This document shows positions 48,084 to 57,094 of a stretch of DNA of 64,000 bases, one piece after another (positions within the stretch are counted from its first letter, which is position 1; each line of letters starts with the position of its first letter). The translations under genes were made by a program, and so were the position numbers. Source of the DNA: Labilibacter sediminis (GTDB lineage: Bacteria > Bacteroidota > Bacteroidia > Bacteroidales > Marinilabiliaceae); assembly GCF_005877885.1 (NCBI RefSeq), contig NZ_VCHY01000001.1, positions 372,001 through 436,000 of the forward strand, written 5' to 3'. The notes under the pieces were generated by a model. That model did no database searches and was not told where the DNA came from. It worked only from the letters and a program-made list of their open reading frames with translations.

Positions 48084-48758
48084 ATGAGTGCAGAAATTAA
48101 AATATCTTTAAACAAAGGACTTTATCTTAAAGACCCGCAAGATTCAGAACTCGGAAGGAGCATCATTAAAAATAGTATCATTTTAATAGATGAATTTGGG
48201 ATAGAATCTTTCACCTTTAAAAAGTTAGCTGCACATATTAAATCAACAGAAGCATCTATATACAGATATTTTGTGAACAAGCACCTGTTACTTTTATACC
48301 TGGTAAACTGGTATTGGGAATGGGTTAACTTCCTCATCAGTATCAACACTATAAATATTACTGATTCAAAAACAAAACTTCAAATCATCATTCATTCTTT
48401 TGTTTCCGCCTCACAAGAAAACCCTGTGGTAGATTACGTAAACGAAAGCATATTACAAAAGATTGTCATCTCTGATGGAATGAAGACATACCACACCAAA
48501 GAGGTGGACAACGAAAACTCTAAAGGTTTCTTTAAAAGTTATAAAAACCTGGTGCTTACTGTATCTAAAGTCATTTCCGAAGTAAATCCAAACTTCAAAT
48601 ACCCTTACACTTTAGCTACCAATTTATTTGAAATGTCGAATAATCACATCTTTTTTGCCCAACACCTACCCCGATTAACCGATGTTTCAATAGTAGAAAA
48701 TGAAAATAACGAAGTAGAAAAAATGCTGAATTACTTTGTTGAGAAACTGTTGTATTAA
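48084..48758 (+). CDS. TetR-family transcriptional regulator
   Basis: 224 residues. The N-terminal HTH (about 22-75, SIILIDEFGIESFTFKKLAAHIKSTEASIYRYFVNKHLLLLYL) is TetR-typical. The C-terminal ~150-residue helical domain has a ligand-pocket character but no recognised ligand. Divergent from the SulP/carbonic anhydrase genes; a perfect palindrome between suggests autoregulation and control of bicarbonate uptake. Confidence 0.9.
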   Translation: MSAEIKISLNKGLYLKDPQDSELGRSIIKNSIILIDEFGIESFTFKKLAAHIKSTEASIYRYFVNKHLLLLYLVNWYWEWVNFLISINTINITDSKTKLQIIIHSFVSASQENPVVDYVNESILQKIVISDGMKTYHTKEVDNENSKGFFKSYKNLVLTVSKVISEVNPNFKYPYTLATNLFEMSNNHIFFAQHLPRLTDVSIVENENNEVEKMLNYFVEKLLY

Positions 48759-49220
48759 GCCGGCTTTTATCATTATACGGGCATTCAACAGCAAAACAAA
48801 AGAACACTATTATTATCCAACCGTGGATAAGTACTATAATAAATCACAACACATACCAAGCGAAATAAATTATGCTCTCAGTTTAACCCGGATTCCTAAG
48901 ACTTTTTGAAAAGTAAAACCGAGTAGCTAACTATTTCAAGTATTTTAATTCTATCTCGATAAAAATGTGTGTTGGCCGGTTCAATTGGACCGGTCCGGTA
49001 ATAGCGCGACGCAGTTGAATGCGGGTGAATAAGGGGATGTGTGACGGCAATAGATTCAACAAGGAGGTGGGTTGAAGGATGAATTGAACTTGATTTTTTT
49101 GCCTGCCTGACGGAAGGCAGGTTTCTTTTTGATCAAGCAAAAAGAAAGCCTGTTTGGCAAAACAATATTAGTTAGATGGAAATATGCATTAGGGCTTCGT
49201 TATGAACATTGAAAATGCAA
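48759..49220. other. Non-coding repeat-rich gap
   Basis: Contains a small hairpin CCTGCCTGACGGAAGGCAGG at about 49102-49121, related to the ends of the MITE-like element that follows. No gene. Confidence 0.5.
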
Positions 49221-49613
49221 CCTGCCAGCCGGCCATAGTCGCCAAAATAAAGCTATCTTATATTTAGTAAAGCGTTATTAATTAAGGCTGAAGATCTTTT
49301 GAGAAAGTATTTGGAATAACGTGCTGAAGGCACAGTTTATCCCAGCCCCATGCAACGCATGGGGTTATGCAAGAAGGAAATCAGCGTCCTGAAGGGACAA
49401 CTTAACCCTATTTTGAGCTGTCCCTTCAGGACGCTGATTAACAAAACTGACAAACCCCAGGTGTCACTGCGTTTTACCTGGGGCTGTGATGAGCTAGGCC
49501 TTCAGCCTGAATTTGTTTGATTCTTGATGATTCATATGTATAAAAGATGAGAAAAAGGGTAGGTCCGAACAATATAGTTATTCTTAGCCTGACGGCTATG
49601 GCCAGCCGGCAGG
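49221..49613. repeat. MITE-like element family A, copy 2
   Basis: About 393 bases, clearly alike to 43445 and 54747 copies over almost the whole length. Ends CCTGCCAGCCGGCCATAGTC and GACGGCTATGGCCAGCCGGC are inverted. Nested internal stems as in copy 1. Confidence 0.9.
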
Positions 49614-49780
49614 CTGGGATTAGCTAACGCATATACCGGGTTTAGTGACAACTAACTTCAAATATTGCACCCGCCACCGCGAGTTTATTTTTGCAACTTC
49701 ACTTCGTTTTTACATATTTTGCATCCTTAGAAAAATTAAAATAACCGAACTCTCAGTTTATTGAAGATAATTTGTACTTT

Positions 49781-49952
49781 GAACCCGGAATATACATTAG
49801 CTAATCTATTACACATTGAAACTTCTTTAAAACAAATCGTTTTACTCACTTGCTTCAACTCACCGTAGCGGTGCTATGCCTCATTTCAGTAAGTGTTTGT
49901 TTTATTGCATTTTCAATGTTCATAACGAAGACCTAATGCATAATCCGGGTTC
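49781..49952. repeat. Inverted-repeat element family D, copy 3
   Basis: 172 bases, more diverged copy of 30978 and 39869, with ends GAACCCGGAATATACATTAG and CTAATGCATAATCCGGGTTC. Confidence 0.8.
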
Positions 49953-50006
49953 AAACTTTATCATTGGATTAGCGTGTGGATACAAAGTATCAAATAACCT
50001 GTATTG

Positions 50007-50870
50007 ATGGCAGAAACAATTGAAGACATATTTCATTCGAAGGTAGTGCCGCAGCCGGTTCCCTTCGAGATTATTTCTTTTGAGAGTATATACAAGAGAT
50101 ATGCAGACAAGGATAGTCATATTTATCAATGCCATCGAATACAATTCAACGCATTACTTATTATTATTTCTGGAAAAGGAACCCATAATATCGACTGTAA
50201 AGAATATCTTTTACAGCCAGGCACAATTATACCATTGGTAAAAGAACAAGTTCATTGTTTCAACAAAAACCTGGAAGTAGAAGGACTTATTATCACATTT
50301 ACCAACGAATTTATTTCCGAAAATACCAGCGAGCGCGATCTTTTTCATTTTTTGCAGCTGTACCATTCTCCGGTATTACAAATTGATCCGGAAAACATAC
50401 GTTTATTAACTCCTTATACTGATTTACTATTTCGCGAGCAGGAGTCCGGGAGTATGTATTTAAAGGAAGAGCTGATGAAAAATATTTTTCTTTCCCTGTT
50501 AATACAGCTTAAACGCCTTACTCCTTTAGAACATCACACTGTAGACAATCAACGTTTTCGTGACTTTATACTGTTTAAACAGTTAATAATAAAGGAATTT
50601 ACAAATACCCACAATGCTAAAGACTATGCCAATTCAATGGGTATCTCTTATAAATACCTGAACGACATTTGTAAAGAGTTTAGCCACAAAACAGCCAAGG
50701 CATTTATTGACAGCTGGCTGATTCTGGAAATCAAGCGAAACCTGTCTGAAAAGATGTACTCCATTAAGGAAATAGCATTTAATACAGGTTTTGATGAACC
50801 TACAAACCTGATTCGTTTCTTCAAAAAACACACCGGCGAAACGCCTGGTGATTTCCTTTTTAAATTATAA
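50007..50870 (+). CDS. AraC-family transcriptional regulator
   Basis: 287 residues from ATG at 50007 (an upstream TTG at 50004 is in frame but less likely). N-terminal cupin-like arm (about 40-110, NALLIIISGKGTHNIDCKEYLLQPGTIIPLVKEQVHCFN) and C-terminal double-HTH (about 190-285, NAKDYANSMGISYKYLNDICKEF ... MYSIKEIAFNTGFDEPTNLIRFFKKHTGETPGDF). It precedes a six-gene oxidoreductase operon by 103 bases and probably activates it. Confidence 0.92.
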   Translation: MAETIEDIFHSKVVPQPVPFEIISFESIYKRYADKDSHIYQCHRIQFNALLIIISGKGTHNIDCKEYLLQPGTIIPLVKEQVHCFNKNLEVEGLIITFTNEFISENTSERDLFHFLQLYHSPVLQIDPENIRLLTPYTDLLFREQESGSMYLKEELMKNIFLSLLIQLKRLTPLEHHTVDNQRFRDFILFKQLIIKEFTNTHNAKDYANSMGISYKYLNDICKEFSHKTAKAFIDSWLILEIKRNLSEKMYSIKEIAFNTGFDEPTNLIRFFKKHTGETPGDFLFKL

Positions 50871-50973
50871 AAACCTCACGGGTTACACATTGATCATTTA
50901 AACGAAAGGATTGCTTACAATTCTGACTTCACCTCTATATACCTTTGTATCATAACTTTTAAAAACAGAAAGC

Positions 50974-51294
50974 ATGAGCAAAGGAATATCTTTTTATGTG
51001 AACTTCCATATAAATGAAGAACATATTGATAGCTGGAAAAAAGCTGCATTAGAAGTGCTGAATCAAATGTCATCGGAAGATACATTTATCAGTGCCTATT
51101 TAAGTCGTGATGCAAACGATCCTGCACATTTCACCCTTTACGAAAGATGGAATGAACCAAGCATGGAAGCCTTTATGAAAAACCAATTACAGGGAAAGGC
51201 CTACAGAGAAACCTATGAAAAACAATTACCCAACTGGTCGAAGTGTCCACGCACCTTTTCACAGTTGGAACCTTTAGATGAGTGGCACAAATAA
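50974..51294 (+). CDS. Antibiotic biosynthesis monooxygenase (ABM) family protein
   Basis: 106 residues, a single ferredoxin-like ABM domain (ISFYVNFHINEEHIDSWKKAALEVLNQMSSEDTFISAYLSRD ... FTLYERWNEPSMEAFMKN). Such proteins often are cofactor-free quinol monooxygenases. It opens the operon controlled by the AraC gene; a second ABM protein ends the operon. Activity is inferred. Confidence 0.86.
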   Translation: MSKGISFYVNFHINEEHIDSWKKAALEVLNQMSSEDTFISAYLSRDANDPAHFTLYERWNEPSMEAFMKNQLQGKAYRETYEKQLPNWSKCPRTFSQLEPLDEWHK

Positions 51295-51304
51295 AAAATA
51301 CAAA

Positions 51305-51928
51305 ATGAACTTATTAAGAAATGTTTTAACAGCCCTTGTTCTCGGAACAGGCATAATGGTATCATGTACAACACAAAAAGACAATACTATGGATACGCAA
51401 AAATTACAACAGGTTTGGGACCGACAAGAGATTGAACAATTAATGTATCGTCATGCACGCTCATTGGATCGAATGGACGGTGAATTAATGAAATCCACTT
51501 ACTGGCCTGAAGGCATTGAAGAACATCAGGATCCTATCTTCCCGGAATTATTTCACTGGAACGACAATGCACATAAATTCGTGCCAATTGCCATGGAAGG
51601 TTTCTCAAATATCAAAATTACCCAACACCGTATCAGCAATATCTTAATTGAGCTTGAGGGCAATAAGGCAAACGCTGAAACCTATGTTTGGGCTTACCAT
51701 GTACATACCGATGAAGATGGTGTTGATCATGAAGGGATATTGGGCGGACGTCACCACTTTAAACTGGAGCGCCGTGGCGATGAATGGAAAATTCTTCATC
51801 GCTCTACCGTATTCGATTGGAATCAAAACCAAAAAGCCACAGCCGTTTGGAGCGATAAATTCAGTGATAAATACAAACCACACAGGGGAGATAAGAAAGA
51901 TGATAGTTACAACTATCTAAAACAATAA
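51305..51928 (+). CDS. NTF2/SnoaL-like lipoprotein
   Basis: 207 residues from the ATG at 51305. An earlier ATG at 51278 overlaps the previous gene and would precede the signal, so 51305 is preferred. Lipobox MVSC at about 16-19 (cysteine 19). The mature part (about 35-180) is a SnoaL/NTF2 fold with LDRMDGELMKSTYWPEGIEEHQD and EGILGGRHHFKLERRGDEWKILHRSTVFDWN. NTF2-like enzymes are often dehydratases or isomerases. It is 10 bases after the ABM gene. Confidence 0.85.
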   Translation: MNLLRNVLTALVLGTGIMVSCTTQKDNTMDTQKLQQVWDRQEIEQLMYRHARSLDRMDGELMKSTYWPEGIEEHQDPIFPELFHWNDNAHKFVPIAMEGFSNIKITQHRISNILIELEGNKANAETYVWAYHVHTDEDGVDHEGILGGRHHFKLERRGDEWKILHRSTVFDWNQNQKATAVWSDKFSDKYKPHRGDKKDDSYNYLKQ

Positions 51929-51937
51929 ATTTTAGCA

Positions 51938-52543
51938 ATGAGAATAAAAATATTAAGAGTAGTTGCATTTGCATTATTACTAATGAATCATTCTGTAGAT
52001 ATGAAAGCACAAAATAACAAAGGAATTCCCGGAAACAGGGGTATTGAGCACATAGGCATTACCGTACCGAACTTAAAAGAGGCGGTCGATTTTTTTGAAA
52101 ACATCATTGGTGCAGAGTTTCTCTTTGAAATCGGACCTTTTGCTTCCGAAGACGACTGGATGAAAGTTCACCTGAATGTTCATCCCAGCTCAAAAATCAA
52201 CAAAGCCGCTTTTCTAAAGCTGATAAACGGAGCAAACCTCGAGCTGTTTGAATACGAAGCGCCCGATCAGGTGAAAGAACAACCCAAAAACAGCGACTTT
52301 GGAGGTCACCACATTGCCCTTTATGTCGATAATATGAACGAAGCGGTAGAGTATCTTAAGTCCAAAGGCATACAAATTAACGGGGAGCCAATGACTATGC
52401 CAGAGGGACCCAATGCAGGAGTTACCTGGGTGTATTTTCTTTCACCATGGGGACTTCAGATGGAATTGGTTTCATATGAAAATGGACAGGCCTACGAAAA
52501 CACGACAGAGAAGAGAGCCTTTACTCCAGAAAAGTTGAAGTAA
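51938..52543 (+). CDS. VOC-family (glyoxalase-like) protein with signal peptide
   Basis: 201 residues. An N-terminal signal segment (RIKILRVVAFALLLMNHSVDMKAQ) is followed by a VOC domain (about 35-185): IEHIGITVPNLKEAVDFFENIIGAEFLFEI, GGHHIALYVDNMNEAVEYLKSKGI, and LSPWGLQMELVSY. His-Glu metal ligands fit a metal-dependent glyoxalase/dioxygenase/isomerase. Periplasmic location is unusual for the family. Nine bases after the NTF2-like gene. Confidence 0.88.
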   Translation: MRIKILRVVAFALLLMNHSVDMKAQNNKGIPGNRGIEHIGITVPNLKEAVDFFENIIGAEFLFEIGPFASEDDWMKVHLNVHPSSKINKAAFLKLINGANLELFEYEAPDQVKEQPKNSDFGGHHIALYVDNMNEAVEYLKSKGIQINGEPMTMPEGPNAGVTWVYFLSPWGLQMELVSYENGQAYENTTEKRAFTPEKLK

Positions 52544-52582
52544 TCATACAGGTGTATAAATAAAGTTGAACATCTCATTTTA

Positions 52583-53206
52583 ATGAAAAAGATAATAGGA
52601 TTTAACGCCAGCCCAACAAAGGCTGGCGTTTTAGAAACCGCCATGACCAAAGTATTGAAATCGACAGGTTACGAGTTTGAACTAATCAGCTTAGCTAAAA
52701 AAGAAATTAAGTATTGCCTTGGCTGCGTTGGTTGCGCAAAAAATAACAAGTGTATTCTTCGCGATGATATGGATGAACTTCTTGAAAAGTTTATGGAAGC
52801 AGACGCAGTTGTTTTTGGAGGGATAACACGCCACAATGGCGCAAATGCGATCATGCAAAATTTTATGGAGCGATTCTTTCCGCTTTACCATCGAAAAATA
52901 TTGTCAACAGGAAAACCCGTGGCCATAGTCAGTGGAGGACTTTATTCGGCTCAGGAAGCCTACAAAGACATGAGTGGCTTTGTGAATGGTTTTAAAATGA
53001 ATGAAGTGGGGTCACTGATCGTAGGAGGTAATGCATCCTGCTATAAATGTGGATTTGGAGAGGTATGTCCTCAAAGCGCCCATATTGCAATCAACGGAAG
53101 AGTTCCGATTACAAAGGATACTTTCTACAAATTTGAGAACGACAGCGAATGTGTTAAAAAAGCTGTGGAACTGGGAAAGAAGATTGCAGACACTTTAAAA
53201 AATTAA
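52583..53206 (+). CDS. NAD(P)H-dependent FMN reductase, iron-sulfur flavoprotein type
   Basis: 207 residues. Flavodoxin-like: GFNASPTKAGVLETAM (about 4-19) binds FMN, and CLGCVGCAKNNKCILRDDMDELLEKF is the cysteine-containing motif of iron-sulfur flavoproteins. AVVFGGITRHNGANAIMQNFMERFFP forms the flavin loop; further cysteines in SCYKCGFGEVC. It could reduce FMN or quinones. Sits before the OYE gene (4-base gap). Confidence 0.85.
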   Translation: MKKIIGFNASPTKAGVLETAMTKVLKSTGYEFELISLAKKEIKYCLGCVGCAKNNKCILRDDMDELLEKFMEADAVVFGGITRHNGANAIMQNFMERFFPLYHRKILSTGKPVAIVSGGLYSAQEAYKDMSGFVNGFKMNEVGSLIVGGNASCYKCGFGEVCPQSAHIAINGRVPITKDTFYKFENDSECVKKAVELGKKIADTLKN

Positions 53207-53210
53207 ACGC

Positions 53211-54314
53211 ATGAAATTATTTGAAGAAAGTAAGATAGGTATGTTAAGCCTAAAGAACCGTTTGTGGCGATCAGCTACCTGGCTTGGCATGGCCAACAAA
53301 GACGGTTATGTGACTGATGCCGTCAAAAAACAGTATAAAAAGCTTGCTGAAGGTGGCGTAGGAAGCATCATCGTTGAGTTTACAAATATTCTTGAAGAAG
53401 AGAAAACCTACCCCGGTATACTAAGCATTAGTTCCGATAGTCATATCGAAGGACTAAAGGAGCTTGCTGATATAATCCATAGTAACAACACCCATGCCTT
53501 TATACAGGTTGGATATGGCGGTTCTACAACAAGCATTCCGGAAAATGGCCGTGTGATATTGGGGCCTTCAGCCGTTAAAAATCCCGGTAGCGGCATTACG
53601 CCCGTTGAAATGACGGAGAAGGATATAGAAAAGATTATTGAAGCCATGGCACAGGCTGCTTTACGCGCTAAAAAAGCAGGTTTCGACGGGGTACAAATAC
53701 ACGCTGCCCATGGCTATCTTTATAGTCAGTTTTTATCTCCTTACTTTAACCGAAGGATGGATAAATATGGAGGCTCTATTAAAAACAGGGGGCGAATATT
53801 TATTGAAACCCTCAAAAGGATGAAAACAACAGCTGGTTCCGATTTTCCGGTGTTTATTAAAATGCATAGCGACGACGAGTGGGCCGAGAACGGCCTTTCT
53901 GCTGAAGATAGTCTGTGGATAGCTAAGGAGCTCGAAAAACATGGTATTGACGGTATTGAGTTTAGTGGCGGCAACATTGACCCGCAATCAGGTAATGGTG
54001 CATCAAAACCGAAATTACATAAAGTTGAAAAGCAGTCGTATTTTAAAGATCAGGTATCAAAGATAGCAGCACACCTTCATGTTCCGGTAATTTTAGTGGG
54101 CGGAAACCGCAATGTAAAGCTTATGGAAGATATTCTTAATCATAGCAACATAAGATACTTTGCCCTTTCCAGAACATTACATGCCGAGCCCGACTTACCC
54201 GCTAAATGGTTAACCAGTCCCGAACATAAACCCAGATGTGTTTCGTGCAATAACTGCTGGGCCGAAGGTGGAAATATATGTATTATCGATAGAAAAAAGG
54301 AAAAACAAATATGA
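53211..54314 (+). CDS. NADH:flavin oxidoreductase, old-yellow-enzyme family
   Basis: 367 residues, TIM-barrel with flavin. Features: IGMLSLKNRLWRSATW, FIQVGYGGSTTS, DGVQIHAAHGYLYSQFLSPYFNRR (His/Asn substrate-binding region) and ILVGGNRNVKLMEDILNHSN. The C-terminus ends with CVSCNNCWAEGGNIC, a 4-Cys motif but without the FAD/NADPH domain of 2,4-dienoyl-CoA reductases. It likely reduces activated alkenes (enones, nitro compounds). It overlaps the next gene by 4 bases. Confidence 0.9.
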   Translation: MKLFEESKIGMLSLKNRLWRSATWLGMANKDGYVTDAVKKQYKKLAEGGVGSIIVEFTNILEEEKTYPGILSISSDSHIEGLKELADIIHSNNTHAFIQVGYGGSTTSIPENGRVILGPSAVKNPGSGITPVEMTEKDIEKIIEAMAQAALRAKKAGFDGVQIHAAHGYLYSQFLSPYFNRRMDKYGGSIKNRGRIFIETLKRMKTTAGSDFPVFIKMHSDDEWAENGLSAEDSLWIAKELEKHGIDGIEFSGGNIDPQSGNGASKPKLHKVEKQSYFKDQVSKIAAHLHVPVILVGGNRNVKLMEDILNHSNIRYFALSRTLHAEPDLPAKWLTSPEHKPRCVSCNNCWAEGGNICIIDRKKEKQI

Positions 54315-54601
54315 TTGAAGTGGTATCAAAAATATATGCAAAGGCAGGCAAAACAAAAGAGCTTATCTCTCTTTTTAAAGAAATGACAGAACCTACAAAA
54401 AAGGAGAAAGGCTATATTTTATACGAAATGTATCAGGACAAAAATGATCCAACTCTTTTAATTGTGCTCGAACAATGGGAGAATCAAGAGGATTTTGACA
54501 ACCACTGCAATTCGGAGCATTTTCATCGCTTGGTACCTCGAATGGTAGCATGCATGGCCAAAGAATCGGAGATGAATATTTGTAATTTAGTTTCTAATTA
54601 A
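54311..54601 (+). CDS. Antibiotic biosynthesis monooxygenase (ABM) family protein
   Basis: 96 residues: VVSKIYAKAGKTKELISLFKEMTEPTKKEKGYILYEMYQ ... IVLEQWENQEDFDNHCNSEHF. ABM domain as in the operon's first gene but more typical. ATGA overlap with OYE indicates translational coupling. Likely quinol monooxygenase-like; no direct evidence of substrate. Confidence 0.88.
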   Translation: MIEVVSKIYAKAGKTKELISLFKEMTEPTKKEKGYILYEMYQDKNDPTLLIVLEQWENQEDFDNHCNSEHFHRLVPRMVACMAKESEMNICNLVSN

Positions 54602-54746
54602 TAATATAATGCCGATCAAGAGTTGAAAAAGGTATTTTATAAGCAAAGCGGGCGCAGTCTTGAATTATTGCGAGAAGTGAATGCTTTATCAAGTTTACTT
54701 GAATAATGCTGAACGAAGCAATAATCTTAAAAAAGTTTCTTTGCCT

Positions 54747-55144
54747 GCCTGCCTGCCGGTAGGCCATAGCCGTCAAGCTAAAGCTGTCTTATATTTAGTA
54801 AAGCGTTATTACTTAAAGCTGAAAATATTTTGAGAAAGCATTTGGAATAACGTGCTGAAGGCACAGCTTATCCCAGCCCCATGCAACGCATGGGGTTATA
54901 CAAGAAGGGAATCAGCGTCCTGAAGGGACAACTTAACCCTATTTTGAGCTGTCCTTTCAGGACGCTGATTAACAAAACTGACAAACCCCAGGTGTCACTG
55001 CGTTTTACCTGGGGCTGTGATGAGCTAGGCCTTCAGCCTGAATCTGTTTGATTCTTGATGATTTATATGTATAAAAGATGAGAAAAGGGTAGGTTCGAAC
55101 AATATAGTTATTCTTAGCCTGACGGCTATGGCCGGTAGGCAGGC
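54747..55144. repeat. MITE-like element family A, copy 3
   Basis: About 398 bases, the best copy: left CTGCCGGTAGGCCATAGCCG and right GACGGCTATGGCCGGTAGGC are inverted terminal repeats. Internally same nested hairpins and text as 43445 and 49221. Confidence 0.9.
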
Positions 55145-55255
55145 TTCCTTCTTTTATCAAGAAAAGACAAGGAAGTAGGATTTTAGGGATGAAGTTCCTG
55201 AAAATAATGCTTTTATTATCGAAGTTTCCACCCTTGATTCAAATATATAGTAAAG

Positions 55256-55657
55256 ATGAATAAAAACTCAGATATCGGAATACTCATATTACGTCTCACA
55301 CTAGGCGTACTCATGCTTTTTCATGGCATGGCAAAGTTAATTAACGGACTGTCAGGAATACAGGGATTACTTACAAGCAAAGGATTGCCTGCTATTTTAT
55401 CTTATGGCGTTTATATAGGCGAAATAATTATACCCCTGCTAATTATCACAGGCTACCGAACACGCTTAGCATCAGTTATTTTTGTAGTTAATATGATATT
55501 TGCCCTGCTCTTGGTGCATGCCAATGATATTTTCAGTTTAAGCAAAACAGGAGGATGGGCTGTTGAGCTTATTGGATTGTACTTATTTGGTGCTATAGCA
55601 TTATTCTTTACCGGAGCTGGTAAATATGCATTGTCAAGTTCAAGTTATTGGGATTAG
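55256..55657 (+). CDS. DoxX-family membrane protein
   Basis: 133 residues, four membrane helices (about 10-30, 50-65, 70-90, 100-120). ILILRLTLGVLMLFHGMAKLINGLSGIQGLL and VYIGEIIIPLLIITGYRTRLASVIFVVNMIFALLLVH are DoxX-like. Members are often tied to thiosulfate/quinone metabolism or oxidative stress. It is 31 bases before the first hairpin repeat. Confidence 0.9.
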   Translation: MNKNSDIGILILRLTLGVLMLFHGMAKLINGLSGIQGLLTSKGLPAILSYGVYIGEIIIPLLIITGYRTRLASVIFVVNMIFALLLVHANDIFSLSKTGGWAVELIGLYLFGAIALFFTGAGKYALSSSSYWD

Positions 55658-55689
55658 TGGAGCCTGAATAGTTGTACACCTCTCTCCCG

Positions 55690-55716
55690 CTGCCGCAAGA
55701 TTGAATTTTGTGGCAG
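55690..55716 (+). repeat. Hairpin repeat, copy 1 (follows DoxX)
   Basis: CTGCCGCAAGAT-TGA-ATTTTGTGGCAG, 12-bp arms with two G-T (G-U) wobbles; followed directly by the 21-bp array. Its tail lacks the conserved AAGGATT motif. Confidence 0.85.
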
Positions 55717-55727
55717 TTTTTATCACT

Positions 55728-55979
55728 TTAGATGACTTGCCCTAATCACTAGATAACCCTCTGCCGCCTTTAGATGGTTTACCTACCTCACTAGATGGTT
55801 CTCTGACGTCGTTAGATGGTTTGACGACCGCACTAGATGACTCTCTGCCACCTCTAGATGGTTCTCTGACGGTACTAGATGATCTTCTGCCACCTCTAGA
55901 TGGCTTTCTGACGCCTCTAGATGGTTCTCTGACGCCTCTAGATGGCTTGTCGACGGCACTAGATGGTTTAAAAACTTTG
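55728..55979. repeat. Twelve 21-bp phased direct repeats
   Basis: Units start at 55728, 55749, 55770, 55791, 55812, 55833, 55854, 55875, 55896, 55917, 55938 and 55959, exactly 21 bases apart. The first eight bases are nearly fixed (CTAGATGG or TTAGATGG); the other 13 vary (often TTCTCTGACGCCT). 21 bases are two helical turns, so the cores lie on one DNA face. In one frame they read as the heptad LDGSLTP, but unit 1 contains a stop and there is no ATG start; the opposite strand reads PSRGVRE, also without an ATG. Iteron-like DNA sites or a decayed coding repeat remain possible. Confidence 0.9.
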
Positions 55980-55999
55980 TTTTTGATTTATCTGGTGAG

Positions 56000-56380
56000 G
56001 TTATGATCTAATTATAGTTAGTATATAGACTTACCAGTTACACCATACATACTGCTATGCTTTATATATCACATATTAAACTACCAACCAGTTGGTATTA
56101 AACTACTTTCGAACCATCTGGTGACAAACCATAATATACTAACAATTATTTTACAAAACCAAAACACAAATCTATCACAACACTTCCCTCTCTCCATCAA
56201 ACACATCAATAAACAAATACTACTAAACACCTGATTTACAACCATAATAGATAATTAATTTAAATTTTACTTACCATAAGTATGATTTTTACCAACATTT
56301 ATCTACTTTTATAATTAAACAATATATTGCTACGATATAGCAATATCATTTAATTACTAATCAAATAAATTATTTTAAAG
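56000..56380. other. AT-rich region between the repeat array and the next gene
   Basis: About 380 bases, very AT-rich, with no ORF. It has the position of a leader or origin-like AT region following iteron-like repeats; function unproven. Confidence 0.45.
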
Positions 56381-57070
56381 ATGACTAAACCAATTTTTAA
56401 CTTTTCCATTCCGGAACTATGCCAAAGAGCAGACAAACTAGCTATTTCGTATAAGAGAGATACAGAAAGCTTTAAAGCCTATGGCTACAATGGCGAAAGC
56501 CTGAGTAACATCGAAACCCAAACAGAAACCTTAAAACAATATCCTTCGGATGATTATTACGAAGGTAAGCAGAAGCAGGCTACAGATGTTAAAAACCAGC
56601 TAAGAGCCACTTTAGAAACCAACATTAGTGATTTAAAAAACAGAACACGCCTGGCCTTAGGTACTAAATCGATGGATTATAGCTTATTTAAATTTAGCAA
56701 GCTGGCCTCTTTAAATGACAATGATTTGGTTCAGTATTCGCTGCATGTGGTTAACATTGCACAACCCATATTAGATAAGCTGTCCTCTCGCTTGGTGACA
56801 CAGGAAGACTTAGATACCATATTGAGTGATCGTAGCAAGTTAGATGATGCCATTGACATACAGGCCTCTGCTATTTCGGAACGTCGCATAAAAAAGGTGG
56901 AGCGCACCAAGCTGGCCAATGAGTTGTATCAGCTCATTAGTGAGTTAAGCGAAGTAGGCAAAATCATTTGGAAAGAGCAAAACGAAGCCTATTACACCGA
57001 TTACGTGATATATGGCTCGGCTAAAGCCATTGTTGAACAGGAAATAGAAGTAGAAGAGGAAGTGGATTAA
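56381..57070 (+). CDS. Helical hypothetical protein
   Basis: 229 residues, soluble, no signal peptide, almost wholly helical and heptad-rich (DVKNQLRATLETNISDLKNRTRLALG, LDKLSSRLVTQEDLDTILSDRSKLDDAIDIQ) with an acidic tail (EVEEEVD). I do not recognise the family with confidence. It follows the 21-bp repeat array and AT-rich region and ends at a strong terminator, so it is its own transcription unit. Could be a repeat-binding protein, a coiled-coil or a small-GTPase-like unknown; no evidence decides. Confidence 0.75.
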   Translation: MTKPIFNFSIPELCQRADKLAISYKRDTESFKAYGYNGESLSNIETQTETLKQYPSDDYYEGKQKQATDVKNQLRATLETNISDLKNRTRLALGTKSMDYSLFKFSKLASLNDNDLVQYSLHVVNIAQPILDKLSSRLVTQEDLDTILSDRSKLDDAIDIQASAISERRIKKVERTKLANELYQLISELSEVGKIIWKEQNEAYYTDYVIYGSAKAIVEQEIEVEEEVD

Positions 57071-57094
57071 GAAAAACAGAATACAATACGAATC

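Noticed and set aside
55728-55979. CRISPR array
   Set aside because: Units are 21 bases with an 8-base core and no separate spacers of unique sequence; no cas genes.
55821-56006. 61-codon ORF through the 21-bp repeats
   Set aside because: Starts only at TTG, heptad text continues upstream through a stop, and no ribosome-binding or family evidence; listed as repeat DNA.
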